DNA from: Torymus aiolomorphi
Lineage: Eukaryota; Arthropoda; Insecta; Hymenoptera; Torymidae
Direction: 5' to 3'
Assembly (NCBI GenBank): GCA_036365515.1
Contig: CM070874.1
Span: 211,228,297-211,292,296, forward strand
DNA: 64,000 nucleotides
The translations under genes and the position numbers were made by a program. The notes beneath the pieces were generated by a model. The model searched no databases and had not been told where the DNA came from. It saw nothing but the letters and a program-made list of their open reading frames with translations. Positions 1 to 13,200 of the stretch are shown piece by piece (within the stretch, counting starts at the first letter, position 1; every line of letters starts with the position of its first letter).

Positions 1-3000
1 GTTAAAAACAGGCATTTCTATCATAAACCTACGTTATTTTGAGAAAAAGAACGAAACAAATCTAAATTTCCGGCTTTTGAAAACCAATACGTTCTTAAAT
101 CAGGGTTTTCCCTTTTTGTTGCAGGATTCCACACACTTTTAATCATATACTAGCAAACTGTTGCTAAAAACATGCAGTTTTTACCATATATTAGGAAAAT
201 ATTGGTACAAACAGGCACTTCTAGCATAAGCCTACGTTATTTTGGGAGAAAAAACGAATCAAATCCAAATTTCCGGCGTTTGAATAACAGTAAGTGCTTC
301 AATTCATGTTTTTCGCAGTTTGTTGCAGGATTCCACACTCTATACGCTATATACTAGGAAAATATTGGTATTAAGAGGCATTTCTAGCATAAACCTAAGT
401 TATTTTGATAGAAAACAACGAACCAAATCCAAATTTCCAGGTTTTGAATAAAGATAAGTGCTTTAAATCATGGTTTTACCTGTTTGTTGCAGAATTCCAC
501 ACATTTTTCACCGTATACTAGGAAAATATTGGTAAAGCAACGTATTCTTCACCATATATTAGGAAAATATTGGAAAAAACAGGCATTACTAGCATAAACG
601 TACGTTCTTTTGAGGAAAAGAACGGAACAAAACTAAATTTCCGGCGCTTGAATACGAGTACATTCTTTAAATCATGGTTTTGCCTAATTGTTGCAGGATT
701 CCACGCACTTTTCACAATAGACCAGGAAAGAATTGGTAAAAACATGGATTTTTCACCATATATTAGGAAAAATATTGGTAAAAGCAGGCATTTCTAGCAT
801 AAACCTACTTTATTATGAGAAAAAGAACGAAACAAATCCAAATTTCCGGCGCTTGAGTGACAGTAAGTGTTTTAAATCATGTTGTTCCCTGTTTGTTGAA
901 GGATTCCACACACTTTTCACCGTATACTAGGAAAATATTCATAAATCAATGTATTTTATCGTGAACCCACGAAATTTAGAGGTTACAAATTATAAAAATT
1001 CATATTTCCAACTCACGAAGAGAAAAAGTACTTTATATTCTGGTATTCCCTGTTTATTGCAGGATTCCACGCACTTTTCACCATATACTAGGAAAATATT
1101 GATAAAAACATGCTTTTCTCACCATATATTCGAAAAAATATTGTTAAAAACAGGCATTTCTAGCATAAACCTACGTTATTTTGATAGAAAACAACAAACC
1201 AAATATAAGTTTTCTGCGTTTGACTACCAATAAGTACTTTTAATAATGATTTTCCCTTTTTTTTTTATGGATTCCACACAATTTTCACCATATTCTAGGA
1301 AAATATTGGTAAAAGAATGTATTTTATCTTGAACACACGATATTTAGATGATACAAATTATAAAAATCCATATTTCCGACTCACGAAGAGAAAAAGTACT
1401 TTATATTATGGTATTCCCTGTTTATTGCAGGATTCCACGCACTTTTCACCATATACTAGGGAAATATTGGTAAAAACAGGCATTTTTACTATATATTAGG
1501 AGAATATTGTCTAAAACAGGCATTTCTAGCATAAATCTACGCTATTTTGATAGAAAACGACGAACCAAATCAAAATTTCCGGCTTTTGAATAACAATAAG
1601 TGCTTTAAATCATGGTTTTCCCTGTTTGTTGCAGGATTCCACCCATTTTTCACCGTATACTAGGAAAATTTTGGTAAAACAATGTATTTTTCACCATATA
1701 TTAGGAAAATATTGGAAAAAACAGGCATTTCTAGCATAAACGTACGTTATTTTGAGAAAAAGAACGGAACAAAACTAAATTTCCGGCGCTTGAATACCAG
1801 TAAGTAGTTTAAATAATGGTATTCCCTGTTAATTGCAGGATTCCACGCACTTTTCACCATATACTAGGAAAATATTGGGAAAAACAGGCATTTTTCTCCA
1901 AATATAAGGAGAATATTAGGTAAAACAGTCATTTCCAGCATAAACCTACGTTATTTTGTGAAAAAGAACGAAACAAATCTAAATTTCGCACGTTTGAATG
2001 CCAATAAGTTCTTGCGATCATGGTTTTTCCTATTTGTTGCAGGATTCCACACACTTCGAACAACTTTCTAGGAAAATATTAGGAAAACAATGTATTTTAT
2101 CGTGAACCCACGATATTTAGAGGATATAAATTATAAAAGTCCATATTTCCAACTTGCAAAGAGAAATAGTACTTTAAATCATGGTTTACCCTGTTTATTG
2201 CAGGATTCCACGCACTTTTCACCATATACTAGGAAAATATTGGTAAAAACAGGCATTTCTAGCATAAACCTACGTTGTTTTGAGAAAAAGAACGAAACAA
2301 ATCTAAATTTCCGGCATGTGTATACCAGTAAGTACTTTAAATATTGGTTTTCCCTGTTTATTGCAGGATTCCACGCACTTTCTACCATACATTAGGAAAA
2401 TATTGGTAATAACAGGGATTTCTAGCATAAACCCACGTTATTTTGAGATAAAGAATGAGACAAATCTAAATTTCCGGCTTTTGAAAACCAATACGTTCTT
2501 AAATCATGGTTTTCCCTGTTTATTGCGGGATTCCACACACTTTTCACAATATACTAGGAAAATATTGGTAAACACATGGGTTTTTCACCATATATTCGAA
2601 ATACTATTGGTAAAAGCAGGGACTTCTAGCATTAAACTACGTTATTTTGAGAAAAAGAACGAAACAAATCTAAATTTCCGGCGTTTGAATACCATTAAGT
2701 GCTTTAAATAATGGTTTTACCTGTTTCTTGCAGGATTCCACGCACTTTTCACAATATATTAGAAAAATATTGGTAAACACATGGATTTTTCACCATATAT
2801 TAGAAAAAATATTGTTAAAACCAGGCATTTCTAGCATGAACATACTTTATTTTGAGAAAAAGAACGAAACAAATCCAAATTTCCGGCGCTTGAATACCAA
2901 TAAGTACTTTTAATAATGATTTTCCCATTTTTTTGATGGATTCCACACAATTTTCACCATATTCTAGGAAAATATTGGCAAAACAATGTATTTTATCTTG

Positions 3001-4224
3001 AACACACGATATCTAGTTGATACAAATTAAAAAAATTCACATTTCCAACTCACAAAGAGAAATAGTACTTTAAATTATGGTATCCTCTGTTTATCGCAAG
3101 ATTTCACGCACTTTTCACCATATACTAGGAAAATCTTGTTAAATACATGCATTTTTCACCATATATTAGAAAAAATATTGGTAAAAACAGGCATGTGTAG
3201 CATGAACCTACGTTATTTTGATAGAAAATAACGAACCAAATCCCAATTTTCTGCGTTTGAATACCAATAAGTACTTTTAATAATGATTTTCCTTTTTTTT
3301 GATGGATTCCACACAATTTTCACCATATTCTAGGAAAATATTGATAAAACAATGTATTTTATCTTGAACACACGATATTTAGATGATACAAATTTTAAAA
3401 ATCCATATTTCCAACTCACGAAGAGAAAAAGTACTTTATATTCTGGTAATCCCTGTTTATTGCAGGATTCCACGCACTTTTCACCATATACTAGGAAAAT
3501 ATTGGTAAAAACAGGCATTTTTCGGCATATATTAGGACAATATTGGCTAAAACAGGAATCTCTAGCATAAACCTACGTTATTTTGATAGAAAACAACGAA
3601 CCAAATCCAAATTTTCTGCGTTTGAATACCAATAAGTACTTTAATCATGATTTTCCCTTTTATTTGGCGGATTCCACGCACTTTTCACCATATACTAGTT
3701 AAATATTAGTAAAAATAGGCATTTTTCTCCAAATATTAGGAGAATAATGGCTAAAACAGTTATTTCCAGGATAAACCTACGTTATTTTGAGAAAAAGAAC
3801 GAAACAAATCTAAATTTCCGGCGTTTGAATGCCAATAAGTGCTTTAGATCATGGTTTTCCCTGTTTGTTACAGGATTCCACACACTTTTCACCATATACA
3901 AGGAACATATTGGTAAAAACGGACATTTCTGGCATAAACCTACGTTATTTTGAAAAAATGAACGAAACAAATCTAAATTTCCGGCGTTTGAATAACATTA
4001 AGTGCTTTAAATAATGGTTTTACCTGCTTATTGCGGGATTCCACACACTTTTCACAATATACTAGGAAAGTATTGGTAAAAGCAGGCATTTCTAACATAA
4101 ACCTACGTTATTTTGAGGAAAAGAACGAAACAAATCTAAATTTCCGGCGTTTGAATACCAGTAAGTGCTTTAAATCATGGTTTTTCCTGTATGCTGCAGG
4201 ATTTCACACACTTTTCACCATAAA

Positions 4225-5095
4225 CTAGGAAAATATTGGTAAAACAATGTATTTTATCGTGACCTCACGATATTTATGGGATACCAATTATAAAAGTACA
4301 TTATTTCCAACTCAAGAAGAGAAAAAGTACATTGAATTATGGTTTTCCCTGTTTATTGCAGGATTCCACGCACCTTTCATCCATATATTAGGAAAATATT
4401 GGTAAAATCAGGCATTTCTAGCATAAACCTACGTTATCTTGAGAAAACGAACAAAACAAATCTAAATTTCCGGCGTTTGAATACCAGTGATTGCTTGAAA
4501 TCTTGGTTTTCCCTTTTTGGTGCAGGATTCCACACACTTTTCACCATATATTAAGAAAATATTGGTAGTAACAGGCGTTTATAGCATAAACCTACGTTAT
4601 TTTTATAGAAAACATTGAACCAAATGCAAATTTCCGGCTTAAGAGTACCAATAAGTGCTTTAAATCATGTTTTTCTCAGTTTGTTGCAGGATTCCACGCA
4701 CTTCTCACCATATACTAGGAAAATATTGGTAAAAACATGCATTTTTCACTATGTATTATGAAAAGATGGGTAAAAATAGTCATTTCAAGCATAAACCTAC
4801 GTTATTTTGGAAAAAGAACGAAACAAATCTATATTTCCGGCGTTTGAATACCAGTAATTTCTTTAAACCATGGTTTTCCCTATTTGTTCCATGATTCCAC
4901 ACACTTTTCACCATATTCTAGGTAAATATTGGTAAAAGAATGTATTTTATCATGAACCCACGATATTTAGAAGATACCAATTATTAAAGTCCATATTTCC
5001 AACTCATCAAGAGAAATAGTACTTTAAATCATGGTTTTCCCTGATTATTGCAGGATTCCACGCAGTTTCACCATATTCTAGGAATATATTTGTAA
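4225..5095. repeat. segmental duplication inside satellite block 1, copy 1
   Basis: A run of several monomers beginning with the rare variant GTGACCTCACGATATTTATG is repeated in the same order at about 7505-8380. Shared private changes include a CACCTTTCATCC-like variant, a TACATTGAATTATGG variant and the phrase CATGATTCCACACAC. The spacing of about 3.28 kb is close to 20 monomers, as expected from unequal exchange in a tandem array. Confidence 0.8.
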
Positions 5096-7504
5096 ATAAT
5101 GTATTTTATCGTGAAGCCACGATATTTAGAGGATATCAAATATAAAAGTCCCTATTTCCAACTCACGAAGAGAAAATAAACGTCAAATTATGGTTTTCCA
5201 TGTTTATTGCAGGATTCCAGTCACTTTTCGCCATATACTAGGAAAATATTGGTAAAAACAGGCATTTCTAGCATAAACCTATGTTATTTTGAGAAAAAGA
5301 ACGGAAGAAATCTAAATTTCCGGCGTTTGAATGCCAATAAGTGCTTTAAATCATGGTTTTCCCTGTTTATTGCAGGATTCCACACACTTTTCACCGTATA
5401 CTAGGGAAATATTGGTAAAAACGGGTATTTCTAGCATAAACCTACGTTACTTTGAGAAAACGAACGAAACAAATCTACATTTCCGGCGTTTGAATACCGG
5501 TATGTGCTTAAATCATGGTTTTCCCTGTATGTTGCAGGATTCCACAAAATTTTCACCATATTCTAGGAAAATATTCATAAAACAATGTATTTTATCTTTA
5601 ACCCACGATATTTATAGGATAACAATTATAAAAGTCCATATTTCCAACTCACGAAGAGAAATAGTACATTAAATCATGGTTTTCCCTGTTTATTGCAGGA
5701 TTCCATGCAGTATCACCTATTCTAGGAAAATATTGGTAAAACAATGTATTTTATCGTAATCGCACGATAATTAGAGGATACAAATTATAAAAACCCATAT
5801 TTCCATATCACGATGAGAAATAGTACTTTAAATTATGGTATGCTCTGTTTATCGCAAGATTCCACGCACTTTTCACCGTATACTAGGAAAATATTGGTAA
5901 AAGCAGGTATTTCTAGCATAAACCTACGTTATTTTGAGAAAAAGAACGAAACAAATCTAAATTTCCGGCTTTTGAATACCAGTAAGTGCTTTAAATCATG
6001 GTTTTCCCTGTTTGTTGCAGGATTCCACATACTTTTCACCATATACTAGGAAAATATTGGTAAAACAATGTATTTTATCGTGAAGCCACGATATTTAGAG
6101 TATATCAATTATAAAAGTCCCTATTTCCAACTCACGAAGAGAAAATGTACTTCAAATTATGGTTTTCCATGTTTATTGCAGGATTCCAGGCACTTTTCAC
6201 CATATACCAGGAAAATATTGGTAAAAACAGGAATTTCTAGCATAAACCTAAGTTATTTTGATAAAAGAACGGAAGAAATCTAAATTTCCGGCGTTTGAAT
6301 GCCAAGATGTGCTTTAAATCATGGTTTTCCCTGTTTATTGCAGGATTCCACACACTTTTCACCGTATACTAGGGAAATATTGGTAAAAACAGGTATTTCT
6401 AGCATAAACCTACGTTACTTTGAGAAAACGAACGAAACAAATCTAAATTTCCGGCGTTTGAATACCAGTATGTGCTTTAAATCATGGTTTTCCCTGTTTA
6501 TTGCAGGATTTCACACACTTTACACCATATACTAGGAAAATATTGGTGAAACAATGTATTTTATCGTGAATCCACGATATTCAGAGGCTGCCATTTATAA
6601 AAGTCCATATTTCCAACTCACGAAGAGAAAAAGTACTTTAAATTATTGTTTTCCCTATTTATTGCAGGATTCCACACACTTTTCACAATATACTAGGAGA
6701 ATATTGGTAAAACCAGGAATTTCTAGCATAAACCTACGTTATTTTGAGAAAAAGAACGAAACCAATCCAAATTTCCGTCGTTTGAATGCCAGTCTGTGCT
6801 TTAAATCATGGTTCTGCCTGTTTGTTGCATGATTCCACGCACTTTTCACCATATACTAGGAAAATACTTGTAAAACAATGTATTTTATCGTGAACCGACG
6901 ATACTAAGATGATAACAATTATAAAAGTCCATATTTCCAACTCGCAAAGAGAAAAAGCACCTTAGATTATGGTTTTCCCTGCTTATCGCCGGATTCCACA
7001 CACTTTGCACCATATACTAGGTAAATATTGGTAAAAACAGGCATTTCAAGCATAAACCTACGTTATCTTGAGAAAACGAACAAAAAAAATCTAAATTTCC
7101 GGCGTTTGAATACCAGTGATTGCTTGAAATCTTGGTTTTCCCTGTTTGTTGCAGGATTCCACACACTTTTCACCATATACTAGGAAAATATTGGTAAAAC
7201 AATGTATTTTATCGTGAACCCACGATATTTAGAGGATACGAATTATAAAAGTCCATATTTCCAACTCAAGAAGAGGAAAAATACTTTAAATTATAGTGTT
7301 CCCTGTTTATCGCAGGATTCCACACACTTTGCACCATATACTAGGTAAATATTGGTAAAAACAGGCATTACTAGCATAAACCTACGTTATTTTGAGAGGA
7401 AAAACGACACATATCCAGATTTGCGGCGTTTGAATACCAGTAAGTACTTTAAATCATGGTTGTCCCTGTTTGTTGCAGGATTCCACATACTTTTCACCAT
7501 ATAC

Positions 7505-8380
7505 TAGGAAAATATTGGTAAAACAATGTATTTTATCGTGACCTCACGATATTTATGGGATACCAATTATAAAAGTACATTATTTCCAACTCAAGAAGAG
7601 AAAAAGTACATTGAATTATGGTTTTCCCTGTTTATTGCAGGATTCCACGCACCTTTTATCCATATATTAGGAAAATATTGGTAAAAACAGGCTTTTCTAG
7701 CATAAACCTACGTTATCTTGAGAAATCGAACAAAACAAATCTAAATTTCCGGCGTTTGAATACCAGTGATTGCTTGAAATCTTGGTTTTCCCTGTTTGGT
7801 GCAGGATTCCACACACTTTTCACTATATATTAAGAAAATATTGGTAATAACAGTCGTTTCTAGCATAAACCTACGTTATTTTTATAGAAAACAACGAACC
7901 AAATGCAAATTTCCTGCTTTAGAATACCAATAAGTGCTTTAAATCATGTTTTTCTCAGTTTGTTGCAGGATTCCACGCACTTCTCACCATATACTAGGAA
8001 AATATTGGTAAAAACATGCATTTTTCACTATATATTATGAAAAGATGGGTAAAAATAGTCATTTCAAGCATAAACCTACGTTATTTTGAGAAAAAGAACG
8101 AAACAAATCTATATTTCCGGCGTTTGAATACCAGTAATTTCTTTAAACCATGGTTTTCCCTGTTTGTTCCATGATTCCACACACTTTTTACCATATTCTA
8201 GGTAAATATTGGGAAAAGAATGTATTTTATCGTGAACCCACGATATTTAGAGGATACCAATTTTTAAAGTCCATATTTCCAACTCATCAAGAGAAATAGT
8301 ACTTTAAATCATGGTTTTCCCTGATTATTGCAGGATTCCACGCAGTTTCACCATATTCTAGGAATATATTGGTAAAACAA
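7505..8380. repeat. segmental duplication inside satellite block 1, copy 2
   Basis: Second copy of the multi-monomer segment seen at about 4225-5095. It carries the same diagnostic variants in the same order with only scattered substitutions. It ends close to the right margin of the array. Confidence 0.8.
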
Positions 8381-8440
8381 TGTATTTTATCGTGAACACA
8401 CGATATTTAGAGGATACAAATTATAAAAACCCATATTTCG

Positions 8441-8745
8441 CGGGAGCGCTCCGAAGGCAAGTATAGAAGAAGCCTGAAGGAGCGAGCCGTGCTACATATA
8501 CATTGAAATGCCTGACCGAAAATTTCTAATATTTACTGCAATTTTCAATCGCTTTTACTTAACTTAAATTTAAAATAATAACATGCTATGTGGCTATGCT
8601 ATGTTGCATAAAAAGTTTCATGTAAAAAGATGTTCTCATATTAAAGATATTAAATAGTGAAAAATTTTATGTCTGGTTTTGGATTTTCTAGTTCTCCATT
8701 TCTCATCGTCAGACCTAGTTTTCTTCCCACTTCCGGTTTCCTGTT

Positions 8746-8831
<86 letters not shown>

Positions 8832-9049
8832 TATAATATTCCCGTGTCTAGGGGACGACGACCTAACCTTACACATCTTCTTTACACACATCGATGTTAC
8901 ATCAATATCATATCGTCGTGAGTTAGTTTAAAATTAGTTATTAATAATATAAATATATTTCAAAGATCTCAAGTAGTCAACAGGTGATAAGAAGAATTCA
9001 TCTATTCATGTATCAATCAACGGGGGAATAACTTTTATTAGATAAGTAC
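8441..9049. other. linker between satellite block 1 and the LTR element, with a (TA)n microsatellite
   Basis: A short GC-rich stretch (CGCGGGAGCGCTCCGAAGG) follows the satellite break, then AT-rich DNA. About 8752-8834 is an almost pure TA dinucleotide tract with one TG interruption. It creates a meaningless (Ile-Tyr)n frame. No gene is seen. The last four bases, GTAC at 9046-9049, are the left target-site duplication of the LTR retrotransposon. Confidence 0.85.
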
Positions 9050-10056
9050 TGTAACAGGGCGAATAGTTTTCGGAGCGAGAGAGTTTTCGGCAACGCCGAA
9101 AGCTTACCTGTATGCTCTCTCTCTCTCGCTCACACTGCTCCGCAACGACGATGCCTTCCTCGGCGCTGCTCGTCGAGGACGATGCTCGCCTACGTTGCGG
9201 CTCGAGCGGCGCCCTGGCAGAATTGCCGGCTCTGCGCGCGCTCGGTACAATGCCGTTCGCTGACTGTGTACAACCGGGTAACTCAGAAGTTACCCGGGAA
9301 TTTTAATATCGTGTGTGTGACTCTACGCGTTCCTTATGAAGGGGAAACACGTGCGAGTACCTGGGGCTCAGATGATCGCCGAGGAAGTCGGCGATCCCGC
9401 GGAGGCGGCGGTATCCGAGGTACTCGTAGGAATAACGGCGGAAGGGAAGGGGGCGAAATAACAATTCGCGAACTCTTAATTAAGAAATATAAAAGACCGT
9501 TTTAATATCTAATCACAAGAGGGGTACACAAAAGAAAAGGATATTGAGCGCGCCGCGGTCTCTAATTCTCGCGAGGTCGAAATGCCTCGCGAGTCGCACG
9601 CGTCGCGGATGTCGCGCACAGATACACTCCCGGAGACGAGGTGCACCACTCGTCTCCGACGCTCTCTACCTCACGCGTCGAGGTAGAGTCTCGCTCGCGC
9701 GTAGGGGGCCTGCAGGCACTAACCTTGCTCAGGTGTCGACGGAGTCCGGGCTAGATCCGTCCGCAATCTCTCGCGTACGACGACGATGAGTACTTCCTCC
9801 GGAGCTTTGCGATCTGGGTTGCTCCCTCTCTTTTCTTTCTCTCTCTTCTTTCTCTCTCTTCTTTCTCTCTCTTCTTTCTCTGTCTTCTTTCTCTCTCTGC
9901 TTTCTGCGTGCGCGCACCGAATCGGCAGAAAATCGACTGAATCCTTCTCGCCCGCACCGTTGCCGATCCGCCCTACTCGCGCCTGCGCATCCCCGCTTCG
10001 CTCCTCGATGGCTCGAGTGCGTAGTAGTTTTCCCGCGGATTCCGAACTTCGTTACA
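9050..10056 (-). repeat. 3' LTR (left) of the gypsy element
   Basis: 1007 bp, TG...CA. It matches 17309-18316 except for a few substitutions and single-base indels (for example at the CCTTATGAAGGGG stretch near 9330 and the CACAAAAGAAAAGG stretch near 9530). It includes a CTTT/CTCT-rich pyrimidine tract near 9825-9900. Open frames inside it also occur in the other LTR and are not genes. Confidence 0.96.
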
Positions 10057-10070
10057 CCCCCCTCCCAGAC
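10057..10070 (-). promoter_or_regulatory. polypurine tract (plus-strand DNA primer site)
   Basis: On the element's coding strand the sequence GGGAGGGGGG directly abuts the 3' LTR. This is the position and composition expected of the polypurine tract that primes second-strand synthesis in LTR elements. Confidence 0.8.
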
Positions 10071-10220
10071 GCGACGTACTACCCCCTGGTCGGCGCTCTG
10101 GATGCATAACATGCGAAGTTCGCACGCGTGGGTGGTAAGGGCATGCTAGGTTAGGAGCGGAGGTGGGAGAAAGAAAAATAAGGCGAAACTAGTATCAAAA
10201 AAATACGGCCCGTCCAGGCC

Positions 10221-13200
10221 TTATACTGCCGCGCGAGACTGCGTCCGCGTCCGCGAGGGTAGTATAGTCGTCGGATCGAGAGTATTCGCCTCGTTGCGTG
10301 AGCCTTTGGGTCGTTCGCGCGATTTCGCAGCGAGGTTCTTTGATGGGCTCGCCGCTATCACGCGTATAGCAGTCGGCCTTACTACAAGCCGTACCGCCTT
10401 CCTTGGACGACCCGGGTTATGCCTGGGGAGAGGAGTAGGGGCACGTAAGTTTTCCGCTTCGCTCGCTGGGTTCTCAAGCGGTACGCGATTGGAGATGGCT
10501 GCGGCGCCGTCGTTTCCGCGATCTACCTGCGAGTTATTCTCGCTGTCGCTCGCTACTGGCGGGTCGCACATCGCCACAATCGCTGAGCTATCCCTCGGCG
10601 GTTGAGGTTCTTCCTCCGGCTCCTCATCTGAAGGCGTTACACCCACGTAAGGCTTCAGATGCTCGGCGTGAACTAATTCCTCATCGTTTGCGTCGAGCGC
10701 GCGTATGCGATAAGTGTTAATGCCTATTTTGGCTATTATCGCATACGGCCCCGCGAATTTCGGTGCCAGTTTCGCCGAGATTCCTTGTGCGGCAGACGAT
10801 AGGATCCGGTTTCTCTTCCAAACATAGTCTCCTGCTTGGAAGAGGGGCTCGCGGTGTTTTGCATCATAATAATGCGCTTGCCGCTCTTGTTCGCCGTCGA
10901 TGTGATCGGCGACGGCTCTATTCAATCGATTGAGGCCTTTCATCCTCGAGGCCCATTCCTCGACTCTCTCCTGGCTCGCTCGTTCTTCCGCTACGCGGTC
11001 ACGAGCTCTTTTGGCCGTTCCTGGGGGTAGGGGTCGCCGCCCGTAATTTAACATTGCGGGCGAGAGTCCGGCACTACTATGGGCGGCGTTATTGAGCGAA
11101 AACACCAGCTCGGGCAGATTCTCGTCCCAAGAGGCGTGTTTTTCCTCCACAAAAGCGATTAACCGGGTTTTGAGCGTCCGGTTTACTCGCTCCACCGGGT
11201 TGGCTTGGGGGTGATACGGCGGTGTCACCGTGTGGTGTACCCCCAAGTTCCGTAAGTACTCAGTGACGGCGCGGTTTTTAAACTCCGTTCCATTGTCACT
11301 GAGAAATACTTCCGGCGTGCCAAAACGTAAAATCACTCTCTCTTTCAATTCCTTCAAGATAGATTTTGCGTTCGCCTTCCGCAACGGAATAACCTCTACC
11401 CATCTTGAGAATAAATCTTCGAATACAAGAATATATTCGAAGCCGCGTTTGCTCTTGGGTAGAGGACCCATCATGTCGGCCGCCACCACCTGCCATGGGC
11501 GCGATATGTCGCGTTTTCCCATTAAACCGGCAGGAGCGCGTTGCTCGACTTTGCACTGCTGGCAGACGAGACACTCGCGCACGTATTTACGTACTGCCTT
11601 GTACATGTGTGGCCAGTAGTAAAATCTCGTAGCGCGATCGTACGTTTTGTCTCGCCCCAGGTGTCCCGAGGTCGGATCGTCGTGGCTCTCAGCGAGCACT
11701 TGCTGACGACCCTCCTTCGGTATGACAGTTTTCCACGCTTCTTCGTCCCCGACCGCCGCCTCTATGAGTTCGTCGGGGCGATAGTAGAATAACTGTCCAC
11801 CTAATAATTTCCAGCGCGGGTATGCGTCTGGCTCTCGCTGCAATTTCTCTCGCCAAGAGGTATACCATGTATCGTCCGTCTCGTTTGTCAGATCGACTGC
11901 GGCGAGTGACGCATCTTCCTCGTTGCCCTCGAACATGCGAGATAGAGCATCGGGGACGTGGTTAAGTGCGCCCTTCCTGTGCTCTACCTCGAAGCTATGC
12001 CCTTGCAGTTCGAGCGCCCACCGCGCGAGCCGACCAGTTGGACTATGCAGGCTGTGTAACCAACGAAGACTACTATGATCGGTGATCACTCGAAAATGGT
12101 AGCCCTCGATATACGGCCTGAATTTTCCAATGGCCCAGACCACCGCGAGGCATTCTCTCTCCGTCACGCTATAGTTACGCTCCGCGGATGAGAGTGTGCG
12201 ACTCGCAAATTCCAGTACTCTTTCCTCGCCATCGATTATTTGGAAGAGTACTGCGCTGATGCCTGTATCACTCGCGTCTGTTTGAAGAACGAATTGTTCT
12301 TCAAATTGCGGGCGAGACAGAATTGGAGCAGACGCAACAAAAGCCTTAATCTGATCGAAAGCTACTTGTTGTTCCTCTGTCCAATCGTAGCGGCGGTCTT
12401 TTTTGGTGAGTCGGGTTAGTGGCTCGGCCATAGCAGCGAAATCTTTTAGGAACTTCCTGTACCACGAGGCCATTCCTAGAAAACGCCGAAGCTGTTTTAG
12501 GTTCCGTGGTTCAGGATAGCTTATTATCGGCGCGATTTTCTCGGGATCGGGACGAAAACCGTCCCGATTAACGAGTACGCCCAGGTAGCGAACTTCCGTC
12601 TGGCCAAACACACTTTTCTCTCGGTTAATAGTGAGATTAGCCTCCTTTATTCGCTTGAGAACGTGGCCAAGCCACTTTACATGTTCTTCAAAGGTCTCGG
12701 TGACAATGATTATATCATCGAGATAGGAGAAGGCATAGGGTTCCATTTCAGGACCGATAACCTTATCGATTAACCTCTGAAATGTTGCACCTGCCTGCGA
12801 GAGACCATACGGCATGCGCGTGAACTGGAATAATCCCAGTCCAGGCACCGTGAACGCCGTTAATGGGCGGGATTCTTCCTCCAGCGGAATCTGGTGATAT
12901 GCGCTGCTTAAGTCCAGAGTCGAAATATATTTTGCGCCTTGTAGCTTCCGCAAAATCGCGTCCATATATGGGAGCGGATATGCGTCAGCTCTGGACACGG
13001 CATTCACCTTCCGGAAGTCGATGCAGAATCGATATTTCTCGGGCGCTTTCCGCACCATTACTACTGGACTCGACCAAGCACTGGTCGAGGGCTCGATTAT
13101 ACCCGCCTCCAGCATCTCTCGTACCTGAGAGTGCATGATCTCCTCGAGTTTCTTGGAGACGGGGTAATATTTCTGTTTGACCGGCCGAGCCGAGCCAACA

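Larger units (their letters stand above)
1..8440. repeat. satellite DNA block 1 (~160 bp monomers, two related types)
   Basis: Tandem monomers of about 160-163 bp fill this stretch. Two types share their second half (AAATCATGGTTTTCCCTG, then GCAGGATTCCAC, then CACTTTTCACCATATACTAGG). They differ in the first half. Type A begins around TATTTTATCGTGAACCCACG and continues with CCATATTTCCAACTCACGAAG. Type B begins around GGCATTTCTAGCATAAACC and continues with AACGAAACAAATCTAAATTTCC. Short open frames recur in every monomer and are by-products of the repeat, not genes. Copies differ by many point changes and small indels, so the block is not freshly homogenised. The left end is outside the window. 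The right end is an abrupt break near 8440, within the first half of a type A copy. Confidence 0.95.

Noticed and set aside
1..8440. Dozens of 60-130 codon open frames with repeated motifs (INLRYFEKKNETNLNFRRL and similar) that could look like a protein family
   Set aside because: They recur with every satellite monomer, vary freely, are interrupted at random and start wherever an ATG happens to be. Repeat structure explains them.
8679..8921. 80-codon frame with an (Ile-Tyr)n core
   Set aside because: It is produced by the (TA)n microsatellite.
9729..10112. Minus-strand Arg/Glu-rich frames in the LTR
   Set aside because: They read through the LTR pyrimidine tract (CTTT/CTCT), occur in both LTRs and resemble low-complexity artefacts.
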